A DNA stretch of 64,000 nucleotides from an uncultured Eudoraea sp. (GCA_947258405.1 CAMYIE010000002.1:1-64000), one strand, 5' to 3'. Shown: positions 6,134 through 17,870, counted from the stretch's first letter. Notes: a model not told the origin generated them from the sequence alone. Made by a program: numbers and translations.

Positions 6134-8630
6134 AACCCACCTGCTTCTATGTTTTTTTCTCATTCTCCTGGCCGGGAGCAGCATAGGCGCTCAGGATCGC
6201 AAACGATCTTTGGTGGCGATCCTTTCAGACCTTGAAACCGTTCACGATATACAATTTAATTATGCCAGTTCAGAGCTGGAAGACATCGAATTAACTCCAC
6301 CACAACCGGACTGGCCGCTAAGACAAAGCCTGGACCATATCAGCGAAGAGGCCGGTCTGGATTTCGAGCAACTCTCTAATAATATTATCACCGTCGTAAG
6401 GAGAAGGCTCGCCCTTTGCGGGTATTTGCGTGATAAAGATACACGGGAGCCTCTTCTTTATGCCACGATTAGTACCGGTAACAGTTCAACGGTCAGCAAC
6501 TCAGAAGGGTATTTTGAAATCAAGGAAATCCGTAGTGGAGTGCTGGTTGAAATACGTCATGTTGGATATAAATCACTGCTTCGTGAACCGGCTTTTTTTA
6601 AGCAGGATCTGTGTGCCGAAATATACCTTGTACCACAGCAGCAACAACTGGCCGAAGTGGTTCTCTACGACTATCTTGTTCGTGGCATAGACAAGCTCGA
6701 CAACGGGGCATTCCGAATTAATTTTGACCACTTCACTATTCTGCCGGGCCTGGTTGAAAACGATGTTTTACAATCTGTGCAGGCATTTCCCGGGATTCAG
6801 AGTATCAATGAGACCGTCTCGAATATCAACATCCGGGGGGGTAGTCACGATCAGAACCTGATCTTATGGGATGGAATAAAAATGTATCAATCTGGCCATT
6901 TTTTTGGGTTGATCTCCATGTATAATCCACAGATAACTCAGCAGGTTACGCTTCAAAAAAATGGTTCGCCGATAACGCTCACAGACGGTGTTTCGGGTAG
7001 TATCATCATGGAAACTGAAAAGGAGATCAATTCCTCAGCACGGGGTAACCTGGGCATTAATTTTATAGATGCCAACGGTTTTGCCGACATCCCGCTGGGC
7101 ACCAAATCTTCTATCCAGGTCGCAGCGCGTAAATCGATCAGTGATCTTTGGGAGACCCCCACCTATTCAGAATATTTTAAAAGAATATCTCAGGAGACCG
7201 AAATAGAATCGAACATCGATCAAGTCGTAAATTCGGATATCAATTTCGACTTTTATGATACTTCTTTAAGATGGCTTTATTCCCCGTCGGATAAAGATAA
7301 GATCCAGCTGAATTTTATACTTACCAATAATAATCTTGGTTTTAACGAGAATGCTCTTTTTGAAGGAGAGCCCCAGACACGGCAAAGCAATATCGAACAG
7401 AACAGTATTGCTGCTGGAATACGATACGAAAGACAATGGAGTAAAACATTCAGCAGCCAGTTACAGGTCTATAATACCGATTACAAGTTAAAGGCCATCA
7501 ATGCCAATATCCTCAACGACCAGAGGTTCCTTCAGGAAAATACGGTGTCAGAGACAGGAATATTGCTCAACACGAGGTTTCAGATAAATGATAATCTCAA
7601 TTGGAGTAACGGTTATCAATTTATTGAAACAAAGGTTTCCAACCTCGACGATGTTGATAATCCCATTTTCAGGAACCTTGTGGGCGAAGTCCTTCGGATC
7701 CATGCATTGTTCAGCGGAATTGACCTTAGATCGGCCAATCGAAGCCGACGTCTTAACCTCGGTTTGCGCTATAATTATCTGGACAAATTTGGTAAATCTA
7801 TCCTGGAACCAAGAATCAGTTTTAATCAGCGCCTGACCAGGGGGCTACACCTCGAGTTGCTTGGTGAATTCAAACACCAAAACACCTCTCAGGTCATCAA
7901 TTTTCAAAATGACTTTCTGGGGATTGAGAAAAGAAGATGGCAACTATCGAACGACTCAGAGATTCCGGTAATAGAAAGCAGACAGGGATCGGCCGGATTG
8001 AGCTATTCCAATAGTGGATGGCTGATAAATGCAGTGGGTTACTACAAGGATGTAAATGGAATTACCACTCAAAGCCAGGGGTTTCAAAATCAGTATGAAT
8101 TCATCAGAACATCAGGCAATTACCAATCAAAAGGAATCGATTTTTTGGTCCGAAAACAGATCAACAGACTAAATACATGGCTGAGCTATAGTTATCTGAA
8201 AAGCGATTATTTATTTGACGCGCTACCAGATATGCAATTTCCCAGTAATTTCGATATCACCCATGCACTAACCGCTGGGGTTGCCTATAATACCGGAGTG
8301 CTTGGGCTATCGGCAGGCATAAACTGGAGGACGGGGAAGCCCTATACCACCCCAGACCCTGTACAACCCGTTATCGATGATCAGATCAATTATCTCAATG
8401 CCAACAATACACGACTAGAAGATTATCTTCGGGTAGACATTTCAGGTTTGTATGAATTTTCACTGGGCCTGAAAAACAGGGGTCAGGTGGGACTCTCCGT
8501 CTGGAATCTTCTGGACAGAGTTAATCCTATCAATATTTTTTATAAAGTGACGCCCGAAGACGAAGCGGAGCAGATTACAGAGACCTCACTGGGGATTACT
8601 CCGAATGCTGTTTTCAGGTTCTATTTCTGA
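6117..8630 (+). CDS. TonB-dependent receptor/transducer with STN domain
   Basis: An 837-residue outer-membrane protein. In order: signal peptide (about 1-25), STN signalling domain (about 28-92) that would contact FecR, a carboxypeptidase-regulatory-like beta domain (about 98-185, GYLRDKDTREPLLYATI), plug (about 215-300, with INIRGGSHDQNLILWDGI), and a beta barrel ending in F-R-F-Y-F. The start is TTG 6117 or GTG 6123; both lie inside the end of fecR, so translation is coupled. No SusD partner is adjacent, which argues against a standard glycan SusCD pair. The ligand is unknown; the acidic lipoproteins across the divergent promoter are candidate partners. Confidence 0.92.
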   Translation: MQVKSKTHLLLCFFLILLAGSSIGAQDRKRSLVAILSDLETVHDIQFNYASSELEDIELTPPQPDWPLRQSLDHISEEAGLDFEQLSNNIITVVRRRLALCGYLRDKDTREPLLYATISTGNSSTVSNSEGYFEIKEIRSGVLVEIRHVGYKSLLREPAFFKQDLCAEIYLVPQQQQLAEVVLYDYLVRGIDKLDNGAFRINFDHFTILPGLVENDVLQSVQAFPGIQSINETVSNINIRGGSHDQNLILWDGIKMYQSGHFFGLISMYNPQITQQVTLQKNGSPITLTDGVSGSIIMETEKEINSSARGNLGINFIDANGFADIPLGTKSSIQVAARKSISDLWETPTYSEYFKRISQETEIESNIDQVVNSDINFDFYDTSLRWLYSPSDKDKIQLNFILTNNNLGFNENALFEGEPQTRQSNIEQNSIAAGIRYERQWSKTFSSQLQVYNTDYKLKAINANILNDQRFLQENTVSETGILLNTRFQINDNLNWSNGYQFIETKVSNLDDVDNPIFRNLVGEVLRIHALFSGIDLRSANRSRRLNLGLRYNYLDKFGKSILEPRISFNQRLTRGLHLELLGEFKHQNTSQVINFQNDFLGIEKRRWQLSNDSEIPVIESRQGSAGLSYSNSGWLINAVGYYKDVNGITTQSQGFQNQYEFIRTSGNYQSKGIDFLVRKQINRLNTWLSYSYLKSDYLFDALPDMQFPSNFDITHALTAGVAYNTGVLGLSAGINWRTGKPYTTPDPVQPVIDDQINYLNANNTRLEDYLRVDISGLYEFSLGLKNRGQVGLSVWNLLDRVNPINIFYKVTPEDEAEQITETSLGITPNAVFRFYF

Positions 8631-8708
8631 GATTAGTATTATCTTTCCATATGCAGGAAGGCTACTAAATCAATCGGTATTTGGCCTTGATGATTTCATC
8701 AGAATATT

Positions 8709-9980
8709 ATGAAGAATTCCGCAAGGGGACATTGGGGTATTTTGGTCACCAACCAGTCTGATAAGCACACGCTGATCGGGAATTTGATGTCGCCGAATAG
8801 GGAAAAACCATCAGGCTTTGAGGTGCTAAACGGAAAAGCAGGTGCTTTGTTCTCAAAACTGGAGCTCGACAAGCTTATTGAAGAGGAAGTGAGGCACGAT
8901 AAAAAATTGCTGACTTCCCATACAGACCAGAGTTTACAGTCCTTTTCGAGCGGAGAACGCAAAAAAGCCCTGTTTAGTTACCTGATGCGGCAAGAACCAG
9001 ATTTTTTGATCCTCGATAACCCATTTGACCACCTGGACAGGGAGACCCAGCAGGAGTTAAGGGAAATGCTGCTGGAGCTATCGGATAGCATCCATATGAT
9101 ACAGCTAAGCAGTCGGTCGGCAGATTTTTTGTCCTTTGTCGAACAAATAGGTTTACTCCTGGCCGACCAGGTAGATTGGGTAACTTCTACGGACGATCTG
9201 AGTGATTATGTGACCTCCTCCTTCCATGGCGCTCCTGATGCATCTATCCCGGACCCCTTGCAGGAGAACACCTACGACAAAGAGTATCTTATACGGCTCA
9301 AGGATGTAGATGTGAGCTATGGTGAAAAGAAAATTCTGCATCAAATCAACTGGGATATAAAACCAGGTGAGTTCTGGGAATTATCGGGTAAGAACGGTAG
9401 TGGTAAAACAACTATCCTCTCGATGATTACCGGCGACAATCCGAAAGGATACGGGCAGGAACTTTATCTCTTTGGCAAAAAGAAAGGCAGCGGAGAGAGT
9501 ATTTGGGACATTAAAAAGAAGATCGGCTATTTTACACCTGCCATGATCGATCGTTTCCGTGGATATCACAGCCTTGAAAATATGCTAATTTCGGGTATGC
9601 TGGATTCCATCGGACTCTATGTAGTGCCCAGCGAGGTTCAGAAAAGACTGGCCGGAGAATGGCTAACCCTGGTAGGAATGGCCTCCCTGAAAGATCGGTA
9701 TTTCCACAACCTAAGCACAGGCGAACAACGACTTATCATGTGTATTCGCGCCATGATTAAACATCCCTTACTTGTGATCCTTGATGAGCCCACCGCCGGA
9801 CTCGATGACGCCAGCAGTGAATTAATTATTTCACTTGTGAACAAGATGGCTCAGGAAAGTCTGACTACCATAATTTTTGTATCCCATCGGAAAGAGTCAG
9901 GATTAGAGGCCAGATACAATTACCAACTCAGCATGGATGAAAATGGCTCTACCGGGGAGGTAATCCTGAAAAAGGAATAA
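8709..9980 (+). CDS. dual ABC ATPase with a degenerate first Walker A
   Basis: A 423-residue soluble protein made of two ABC ATPase domains, architecture like ModF/PhrA. The C-terminal domain (about 200-423) has Walker A SGKNGSGKTT, a signature STGEQRL and Walker B LLVILDEPTAGLD. The N-terminal domain keeps a signature FSSGERKK and Walker B DFLILDNPFDHLD, but the expected Walker A position reads TNQSDKHTL, lacking the glycines, so site 1 is probably impaired. It has no transmembrane segment and no adjacent permease. A role in transport, repair or regulation cannot be chosen from sequence. It ends at a shared terminator with secDF. Confidence 0.85.
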   Translation: MKNSARGHWGILVTNQSDKHTLIGNLMSPNREKPSGFEVLNGKAGALFSKLELDKLIEEEVRHDKKLLTSHTDQSLQSFSSGERKKALFSYLMRQEPDFLILDNPFDHLDRETQQELREMLLELSDSIHMIQLSSRSADFLSFVEQIGLLLADQVDWVTSTDDLSDYVTSSFHGAPDASIPDPLQENTYDKEYLIRLKDVDVSYGEKKILHQINWDIKPGEFWELSGKNGSGKTTILSMITGDNPKGYGQELYLFGKKKGSGESIWDIKKKIGYFTPAMIDRFRGYHSLENMLISGMLDSIGLYVVPSEVQKRLAGEWLTLVGMASLKDRYFHNLSTGEQRLIMCIRAMIKHPLLVILDEPTAGLDDASSELIISLVNKMAQESLTTIIFVSHRKESGLEARYNYQLSMDENGSTGEVILKKE

Positions 9981-10005
9981 TACAAGTTTAGCGCCTAAAA
10001 CAAAA

Positions 10006-10032
10006 AACCGCCAGCATAGGATGCAGGCGGTT
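10006..10032. terminator. shared bidirectional terminator
   Basis: Stem AACCGCC-x-GCAT with loop AGG and the matching ATGC-x-GGCGGTT. The minus strand continues into TTTTTTG and the plus strand into ATATTTTT. It sits between the convergent ABC ATPase (ends 9980) and secDF (ends 10057) and can serve both. Confidence 0.85.
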
Positions 10033-10056
10033 ATATTTTTATTGATAATGCTATTA

Positions 10057-13017
10057 TCAGGCTGTGGCTGTTTCTGTGGCTAGTATCTTTTTCTTCAAAG
10101 TATCGAACATCACAGGTGTAGCGATGAACAATGAGGAGTATGTACCCACTACTACCCCTACAATCATTGCGAACATAAATCCTCTTAACGACTCTCCTCC
10201 AAAGATAAAGATAGACAAGAGCACTACCAGGGTGGTAAGCGAGGTATTCAATGTTCGGCTCAGAGTACTATTGAGTGCATTATTAATATTCTGGCCTCCC
10301 TTCCAGCCTTTTTCACCCACCATTTCACGTATACGGTCGAATACTACCACTGTATCGTTCAGCGAATAACCAATAACTGTAAGAATGGCGGCGATAAACG
10401 CCTGGTCGATCTCCATGCTGAAAGGCATGATCTTACTGGTAAGCGAAAATATCCCGAGTACAAAAAGCACATCGTGAAATACAGCTGCAACTGCACCCAG
10501 AGAGAACTGCCATTTTCGGAATCTCAACAGAATATATAAAAAGACAACAGCCAGTGATCCTACAATGGCCCAAACAGCGTTCTTTTTTATATCATCGGCG
10601 ATGGTCGGTCCTACTTTTCGATATTTTAAGACCCCTACATCTCCGGTAGAACCTCCTGGAATGAATTCTTCATAAGTGGTTCCGTCGGGCAGATATTTTT
10701 GAAGCGAGGTAAACAAGATCCCAAGAATCTCGTCGTCTACTTCTGTACCCTGTACATCTACCTTGTATTTAGTGGTAACCATGATCTGGTTAGCATCTCC
10801 AAAGGTTTTGGCACTCGCACTTCCCAAAGGATCAGAAAGTTCATTGGTGATTTCTGAAGGATTAACAGGATTCACAAAACGGATCTGGTAATTTCTTCCC
10901 CCTACAAAATCCACACCCTGGTCCAGGCCCTGGGTGAGCAGCGAAAATACTCCAACACCTACTAATATCGTAGAGATCACATACGCGATCTTCCGTTTGC
11001 CAAGGAAACGGATATCGAGGTTTGTAAATAGATTTTTGGTGATATTGGTAGAGAACTGCAAACTTCTTCCCCGCTTTGAAACATACCAGTCTACCAGCAA
11101 TCTGGTGATAAAAATAGCGGTGAAAAGCGAGGTAAGAATACCGATGATCAAGGTTGTGGCAAAACCTTTTATCGGTCCTGATCCAAATACCAATAGTATC
11201 AATGCTGTGAGTCCGGTAGTGATATTGGCATCGAGAATAGAAGAAAGGGCATTCGCAAATCCATCGGAAATTGCCTCTCCTTTCCCTTTACCCTTTGCTA
11301 TCTCTTCTTTTATACGTTCAAAAATAAGCACGTTAGCATCAACCGACATACCGATGGTAAGCACGATACCGGCAATTCCAGGCAAGGTAAGCACAGCGCC
11401 AAGACTAGACAGCACGCCAAAAATAAGGACGATGTTAAATACCAGGGCGATATCAGCAAAAATACCTGCCTTTCCATAGTAGAAAATCATCCAGATCAAT
11501 ACAAATACCATGGCGATGATAAAAGACATAAAGCCACTGTCTATAGCTTCCTGACCCAATGATGGCCCTACCACAAACGAGTCGATGATTTCGGCAGAGG
11601 CCGGAAGTTTACCCGCCCGCAATACATTGGCGATGTCTTTGGTTTCGTTAACCGTAAAAGTACCCGTGATTTCAGAGCTTCCTCCGGAAATACCTCCGGG
11701 TTGGGATACACCGGGTGCTGTATAAACTTTGTTATCAAGTACAATGGCGATTCCAGTGTTATTTAAATTTGCTTCATTGGTGAGCTTTTCCCATTCTTTA
11801 GCCCCCTTTACGTTCATATCCATACCAACAGCAGGTCTGTTGAACTGGTCGAACTGATCCCGGGCATCGCTTACAACATCGCCGCTGATCCTGGGCTTAT
11901 TATCCCGGTTAGATTTCAGTGCATAAAGTCCTGCGACTTCCGAATCTTTAGTAGGTCGCTCCCACAGGAACTTGGTGAATTGAACATCGTTAGGTAACAG
12001 TCGTCTTATTTCAGGCATCCTTAACCAGGCTCCGACTTCCGCAGTATCCTTAATCGCGGCCAGGCCTATGGCAAATCCGGGACCGTTAAGCTGTAATTTC
12101 TCGAAGAGTGGGTTGCGTTCCTGGGTCAGGTCTAGTGAATCCTGGGTTACATCCGAAAGCAGTGAATCGATCTCTGATTCTTCCTTCACCTCTTCTTCCG
12201 GTTCGCCTACAATATTTTTGAGCTCGTTATTGGCAGCAACAAAGAAGCTGATCAGACTTTGATTACCAGACTCATAAGTTTCCCAAAATTCGAGTTGTGC
12301 AGTACTGGATAGCAGGTCTTGGGCACGCGCAATATCACGAGCTCCTGGCAGTTCAACCAAAATACGCCCTGAACTTCCCTCACGCTGGATATTGGGTTGA
12401 GTAACTCCAAAACCGTCGATCCTTTCGCGTAATACCTCAAAAGCAGAAACAACAGATTCATCTATTTTCCTTCTAATAATGGGTTTTACCTCATCATCGG
12501 TCATCTGGAAATTGATCTCATCGCTCAATCCTTTATTGGCGAAAATATCTGGTGAAGCCAGCTTAGTATCACCTTTGATATTATCGAAAGCATCGAAGAA
12601 CAAATTCAGGTAAATGTCGTCACTGTCTTGAGAAGCCACATCCGCATCGGCTAGAGCTTTATTGAAAACCGGATTTTTAGTATTATTGGCCAGTCCCCTG
12701 AGGATATCCTTAACGGAGATTTGCAGAGTTACATTAATTCCCCCTTTCAAATCGAGTCCTTTATTCAACTCCTTTTTCTTGGCGTCCTCGTAGGAGGTGA
12801 ATCCAAGGATGGGATTTTTCCCGATAGAATCCAGGTACTGGGCTTCCATAACCTCTCTCTTGGCAACATAGTCTTCCTCTGTTGCGTCGATGGATACTGA
12901 AGCGAAAGCTTCTGCATCCTTCTCTATTTTACTGGTTATAAAGGTGTAGGATAGTTGATAAATACTGACCAGACCGAACAGCAAAGCAAAAAGCTTTATA
13001 AGTCCTTTATTCTGCAT
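10057..13017 (-). CDS. secDF: protein translocase SecDF fusion
   Basis: A 986-residue fusion of SecD and SecF, the proton-driven accessory membrane complex that pulls proteins through SecYEG. The SecD half has the KGLDLKGGINVTLQ start of the periplasmic domain and DANVLIFERIKEE; the SecF half starts near LFTNLDIRFLGKRK and has SLNDTVVVFDRIRE. Twelve transmembrane segments are expected and the hydrophobic blocks fit. The single-chain form of this length is usual in Bacteroidota. It is monocistronic, with a promoter at 13057-13087 and a terminator at 10006-10032. Confidence 0.97.
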   Translation of the reverse strand: MQNKGLIKLFALLFGLVSIYQLSYTFITSKIEKDAEAFASVSIDATEEDYVAKREVMEAQYLDSIGKNPILGFTSYEDAKKKELNKGLDLKGGINVTLQISVKDILRGLANNTKNPVFNKALADADVASQDSDDIYLNLFFDAFDNIKGDTKLASPDIFANKGLSDEINFQMTDDEVKPIIRRKIDESVVSAFEVLRERIDGFGVTQPNIQREGSSGRILVELPGARDIARAQDLLSSTAQLEFWETYESGNQSLISFFVAANNELKNIVGEPEEEVKEESEIDSLLSDVTQDSLDLTQERNPLFEKLQLNGPGFAIGLAAIKDTAEVGAWLRMPEIRRLLPNDVQFTKFLWERPTKDSEVAGLYALKSNRDNKPRISGDVVSDARDQFDQFNRPAVGMDMNVKGAKEWEKLTNEANLNNTGIAIVLDNKVYTAPGVSQPGGISGGSSEITGTFTVNETKDIANVLRAGKLPASAEIIDSFVVGPSLGQEAIDSGFMSFIIAMVFVLIWMIFYYGKAGIFADIALVFNIVLIFGVLSSLGAVLTLPGIAGIVLTIGMSVDANVLIFERIKEEIAKGKGKGEAISDGFANALSSILDANITTGLTALILLVFGSGPIKGFATTLIIGILTSLFTAIFITRLLVDWYVSKRGRSLQFSTNITKNLFTNLDIRFLGKRKIAYVISTILVGVGVFSLLTQGLDQGVDFVGGRNYQIRFVNPVNPSEITNELSDPLGSASAKTFGDANQIMVTTKYKVDVQGTEVDDEILGILFTSLQKYLPDGTTYEEFIPGGSTGDVGVLKYRKVGPTIADDIKKNAVWAIVGSLAVVFLYILLRFRKWQFSLGAVAAVFHDVLFVLGIFSLTSKIMPFSMEIDQAFIAAILTVIGYSLNDTVVVFDRIREMVGEKGWKGGQNINNALNSTLSRTLNTSLTTLVVLLSIFIFGGESLRGFMFAMIVGVVVGTYSSLFIATPVMFDTLKKKILATETATA

Positions 13018-13056
13018 AGGTTACTAAATTTTTTGAAGGTATTTGCAAATAGCGTG

Positions 13057-13087
13057 CAAATATATCATTTCCCTTAGGAACAGACAA
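13057..13087 (-). promoter_or_regulatory. secDF promoter
   Basis: Minus strand TTG (13087-13085), 20-bp spacer, then TATATTTG (13064-13057), a full match to the Bacteroidota TAnnTTTG box with an acceptable -33 element. It lies 40 bp upstream of the secDF ATG. Confidence 0.6.
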
Positions 13088-13126
13088 TTTATTTATAGCA
13101 TTTGTCGGCTACAGACAGTACTAAAA

Positions 13127-13158
13127 CCACCTGCCAAATATAGATATCCGACAGGTGG
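13127..13158 (-). terminator. mdh terminator
   Basis: A 7-bp stem CCACCTG/CAGGTGG with an 18-nt loop that can fold further (ATATAGATAT), followed on the minus strand by TTTT. It lies about 50 bp beyond the mdh stop. Confidence 0.7.
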
Positions 13159-13205
13159 CGCTTTTATTTCCGGTTAGTTTTGAAATGTACTTATTATACT
13201 CGAAA

Positions 13206-14132
13206 TCAACTGTCGAGCAGTGCATTTACATTACGCACTGCTGCGGCACTTTCCTGCATTTTCGCATTTTCGCTTTCATCGAGTTCGATGTTAACGATTT
13301 GCTCTATACCATTTTTACCCAGGACAACCGGTACGCCCAGGCAAATGTCTTCCAGGCCGTATTCCCCATCCAGCATAACGGAGCAGGGAAACATTTTCTT
13401 GAGATCACAGGCGATAGCCTGTACCAGTGCAGAAACTGCAGCTCCGGGCGCATACCAGGCGCTCGTCCCCAGTAATTTAGTCAGTGTCGCACCCCCTACC
13501 TTGGTGTCCTCCACCACTTGTTGCAAGCGGTCGTTGGAAAGGAATTCTGAAACTTTTATACTGTTACGGGTAGCGTGTTTTGCTAAAGGAATCATCCCGG
13601 TATCGCTATGGGCACCCACAACCATTCCGTCAACATCTGAGATAGGTGCTTCCAGGGCTTCAGCCAAACGGTACTTAAATCGGGCACTGTCCAGGGCTCC
13701 ACCCATACCGATGATTCGGCTTTTGGGGAGATTAGTTACCTTATGAACCAGATAGGTCATAGTGTCCATTGGATTACTTACTACAATTAAGATCACATTT
13801 GGGGAATGCTCCAAGAGGCTTTCTGCAACAGTTTTTACAATATCTGCATTGATCCCGATAAGTTCTTCCCTGGTCATTCCAGGTTTTCTCGGAATACCTG
13901 AAGTGATCACCGCAATATCGCTATTGGCGGTTTTGGAATAGTCTCCTGTGGTACCAGTAATTTTGGAATCAAACCCGTTTAAAGAAGCCGTTTGCATCAG
14001 ATCCATAGCCTTGCCCTCGGCAAAACCTTCTTTAATGTCTAATAAAACCACTTCGGAAGCAAAATCTTTGATGGCGATATACTCTGCACAACTGGCACCT
14101 ACAGCACCCGCCCCAACTACAGTAATTTTCAT
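13206..14132 (-). CDS. mdh: malate dehydrogenase
   Basis: A 308-residue NAD-dependent malate dehydrogenase of the LDH-like type, converting malate to oxaloacetate in the TCA cycle. Visible features are the Rossmann loop GAGAVGAS (7-14), Asp ending beta 2 (LLDIKEG), substrate arginines in the mobile loop IPRKPGMTREEL, Arg in SARFKYRLAE and catalytic His in GAHSDTGMIP. Length is normal. It stands alone between a -7 box at 14169-14176 and the terminator at 13127-13158. Arginine rather than glutamine in the mobile loop favours malate over lactate. Confidence 0.95.
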   Translation of the reverse strand: MKITVVGAGAVGASCAEYIAIKDFASEVVLLDIKEGFAEGKAMDLMQTASLNGFDSKITGTTGDYSKTANSDIAVITSGIPRKPGMTREELIGINADIVKTVAESLLEHSPNVILIVVSNPMDTMTYLVHKVTNLPKSRIIGMGGALDSARFKYRLAEALEAPISDVDGMVVGAHSDTGMIPLAKHATRNSIKVSEFLSNDRLQQVVEDTKVGGATLTKLLGTSAWYAPGAAVSALVQAIACDLKKMFPCSVMLDGEYGLEDICLGVPVVLGKNGIEQIVNIELDESENAKMQESAAAVRNVNALLDS

Positions 14133-14168
14133 ATTATTTCAATTTATTTTAATGATGGAAAAGCCCAG

Positions 14169-14176
14169 CAAAATTA
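14169..14176 (-). promoter_or_regulatory. mdh -7 box
   Basis: Minus strand TAATTTTG, a full TAnnTTTG match, 36 bp upstream of the mdh ATG. No clear TTG element is seen at -33. The rest of the 238-bp divergent gap up to 14370 shows nothing else I can name. Confidence 0.45.
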
Positions 14177-14370
14177 CAGAATTTTAGATGAAAAAGTACC
14201 TGTTTTACGGTATATAATCATTAAAAATTATGCAGATTTCAGTGTCCGAAATGTTAAAAAACAATGCACTTCAACGAAGATTTCATCTGAGAAGTGTAGT
14301 ACATCGAAAATTAGCAATAGTTCTGTAGGTTAAGGCGTTAGGAAAATACCCAAATCAAAAATTACTTAAA

Positions 14371-14730
14371 TTGAAAAAGTTCTTATGTTTTTTGGCCATT
14401 ATTGCCATTATTTCGGCAAGTAACTGTTCGAGGATTCCGGAAAACAATGATCCGATCATCGGAATCTGGAATCGTGTCGAATTAAGTGCTGAAGAAGTAA
14501 TCAGCCATCAGGAATGGATCTTTAACGATGCTTATCTTGGAAGGTACCACCTGTATATCGATAATAGCCTTGAAATAAAAACCGATTTTAGCTGGTCTGA
14601 GGAAAAAGGTTTATACACCATTTCCTACCCGGGAACTGAAATGTCTGATGATGTAGTTAGTATGAAAGTAGAGCAGAGCATTGAAGTTCTTGAGGATAAT
14701 CAAGGAAAGATCCTTGCCCAGCGGGAGTAG
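14371..14730 (+). CDS. small hypothetical lipoprotein
   Basis: A 119-residue protein from a TTG start: KKFLCFLAIIAIISASNCS signal, probable lipid Cys 19 in the lipobox SASNC, then IIGIWNRVEL, which resembles the start of lipocalin-like or META-like stress domains (WxG-type). No catalytic motif is visible. It is a single gene closed by a strong terminator at 14756-14790. Function unknown. Confidence 0.65.
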   Translation: MKKFLCFLAIIAIISASNCSRIPENNDPIIGIWNRVELSAEEVISHQEWIFNDAYLGRYHLYIDNSLEIKTDFSWSEEKGLYTISYPGTEMSDDVVSMKVEQSIEVLEDNQGKILAQRE

Positions 14731-14755
14731 CCCCTTAATTTTTCCATATATTGTT

Positions 14756-14790
14756 AAAAGCAGCCTTTGTAATGAAGGCTGCTTTTTTTT
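14756..14790 (+). terminator. Rho-independent terminator
   Basis: An 11-bp stem AAAGCAGCCTT/AAGGCTGCTTT with a 7-nt loop and an 8-T tail, 26 bp after the lipoprotein stop. It may also act on the opposite strand for the convergent DUF6588 gene. Confidence 0.92.
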
Positions 14791-14805
14791 CAAAAGATCT
14801 GATCT

Positions 14806-15813
14806 TTACCTAAATCCGAAATTGATACCGAATGAAAAGTTATTGAACTCTCCTAGTGAATAATCTGCATTTAGCCTGAAAAAGCCGAGTTTCAACTTTG
14901 CTCCAACATTCCCTACTACTCCACTGGCTTTGGCACTTACGCTAAAAGGATCGACATAGGTTTCCTGAACAGGTCCGGATTCTACGGTATATGTTCCAAG
15001 TACATCGGTATTCGACTTTCCCGTAAGATATCCCAGTCCACCGTAGAAATTGATCACCGGCAAACGTGTAGAGACCACAGCCTGGAATACCCACGAATTA
15101 ATGTCCATTTCGAAACGCTGGTCGGATCCGGCAATAAAACTAGATTCGGTTAGATCGTAATTACCGTCAAAACGGGTATAGCCAATTACGCCTGAGATCG
15201 CAATAGGTAATACTTTATCGGCCGGCAGGTGTTTGGTAAATTCGTGCTGGAGCCCAAAACCGTATAATGATACGCGTGCATCATTTGTATTTATTGGAGG
15301 TAGAAACCTCACTTTTACCTCGGTGGCTTTTATAAGTCCCACACTCGCCTGGATATAACCGGAAGGAAGAAAGCTCAATCCTTCACTGGCCAATCCGGAG
15401 GGGAGTTCAAATTGCTCGCGAAGCAGTCCGGTTTCATCCTCAACAAAAACCAAAACCCCTTCGATATCGCCCAGCGCAGAGGATACAGGTTTAGAAATAC
15501 TACCGTCTACAAATTGCAGATTTTCATAGTCAGTGGTATTGAGTATAAATTGTTTTTTGTCTTCTTTATTATTAAAAAAGGTAAGATTTCCGATGAGGGA
15601 GATCTCAAAACCTCCAAATGGCTTAGCATCAGCTGTGTTGTACCAGCTGCCCGATACCCCATAAATTATGCCTTCAGAGGCAGGTGCCAGGTAATCGTTG
15701 GTAAATCTCTGGGCATCGTCGATACCGGCAAGCAGCAGGTCGTCCAAACCCGATTGTGCGTAAAGAGATCCCGTACAGCTGAAAATAATGGCAAATAGTA
15801 TATGTTTCATCAC
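14806..15813 (-). CDS. DUF6588-like outer-membrane protein
   Basis: A 335-residue protein with a signal peptide (about 1-19, cleaved near YAQS) and alternating beta-strand pattern ending in F-G-I-N-F-G-F-R, typical of an outer-membrane barrel. The segment DAQRFTNDYLAPASEG and the following YGVSGSWYNTA match my memory of the DUF6588 family found throughout Flavobacteriia. No ligand is known. It lies 67 bp downstream of gyrB, separated by a terminator. The family assignment is from memory. Confidence 0.75.
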   Translation of the reverse strand: MMKHILFAIIFSCTGSLYAQSGLDDLLLAGIDDAQRFTNDYLAPASEGIIYGVSGSWYNTADAKPFGGFEISLIGNLTFFNNKEDKKQFILNTTDYENLQFVDGSISKPVSSALGDIEGVLVFVEDETGLLREQFELPSGLASEGLSFLPSGYIQASVGLIKATEVKVRFLPPINTNDARVSLYGFGLQHEFTKHLPADKVLPIAISGVIGYTRFDGNYDLTESSFIAGSDQRFEMDINSWVFQAVVSTRLPVINFYGGLGYLTGKSNTDVLGTYTVESGPVQETYVDPFSVSAKASGVVGNVGAKLKLGFFRLNADYSLGEFNNFSFGINFGFR

Positions 15814-15832
15814 AAATAATTTGCCTAAAACT

Positions 15833-15857
15833 AAAAAACCCCGACATGAATGTCAGG
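15833..15857 (-). terminator. gyrB terminator
   Basis: On the minus strand CCTGACAT, a 2-nt loop, ATGTCGGG (one G-U pair), then six Ts. It is 24 bp past the gyrB stop. Confidence 0.75.
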
Positions 15858-15880
15858 ATTTTGTTGTGAAACGGGGATTC

Positions 15881-17824
<1,944 letters not shown>

Positions 17825-17862
17825 TTAAAATAGCTCTTTAAAATATTAAATCTGCAACCTTA

Positions 17863-17870
17863 CAAATATA
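17863..17870 (-). promoter_or_regulatory. gyrB -7 box
   Basis: Minus strand TATATTTG, a full TAnnTTTG match, 41 bp upstream of the gyrB ATG. No convincing -33 element. Confidence 0.45.

Noticed and set aside
10934-11479. 181-aa plus frame
   Set aside because: Antisense shadow of secDF.
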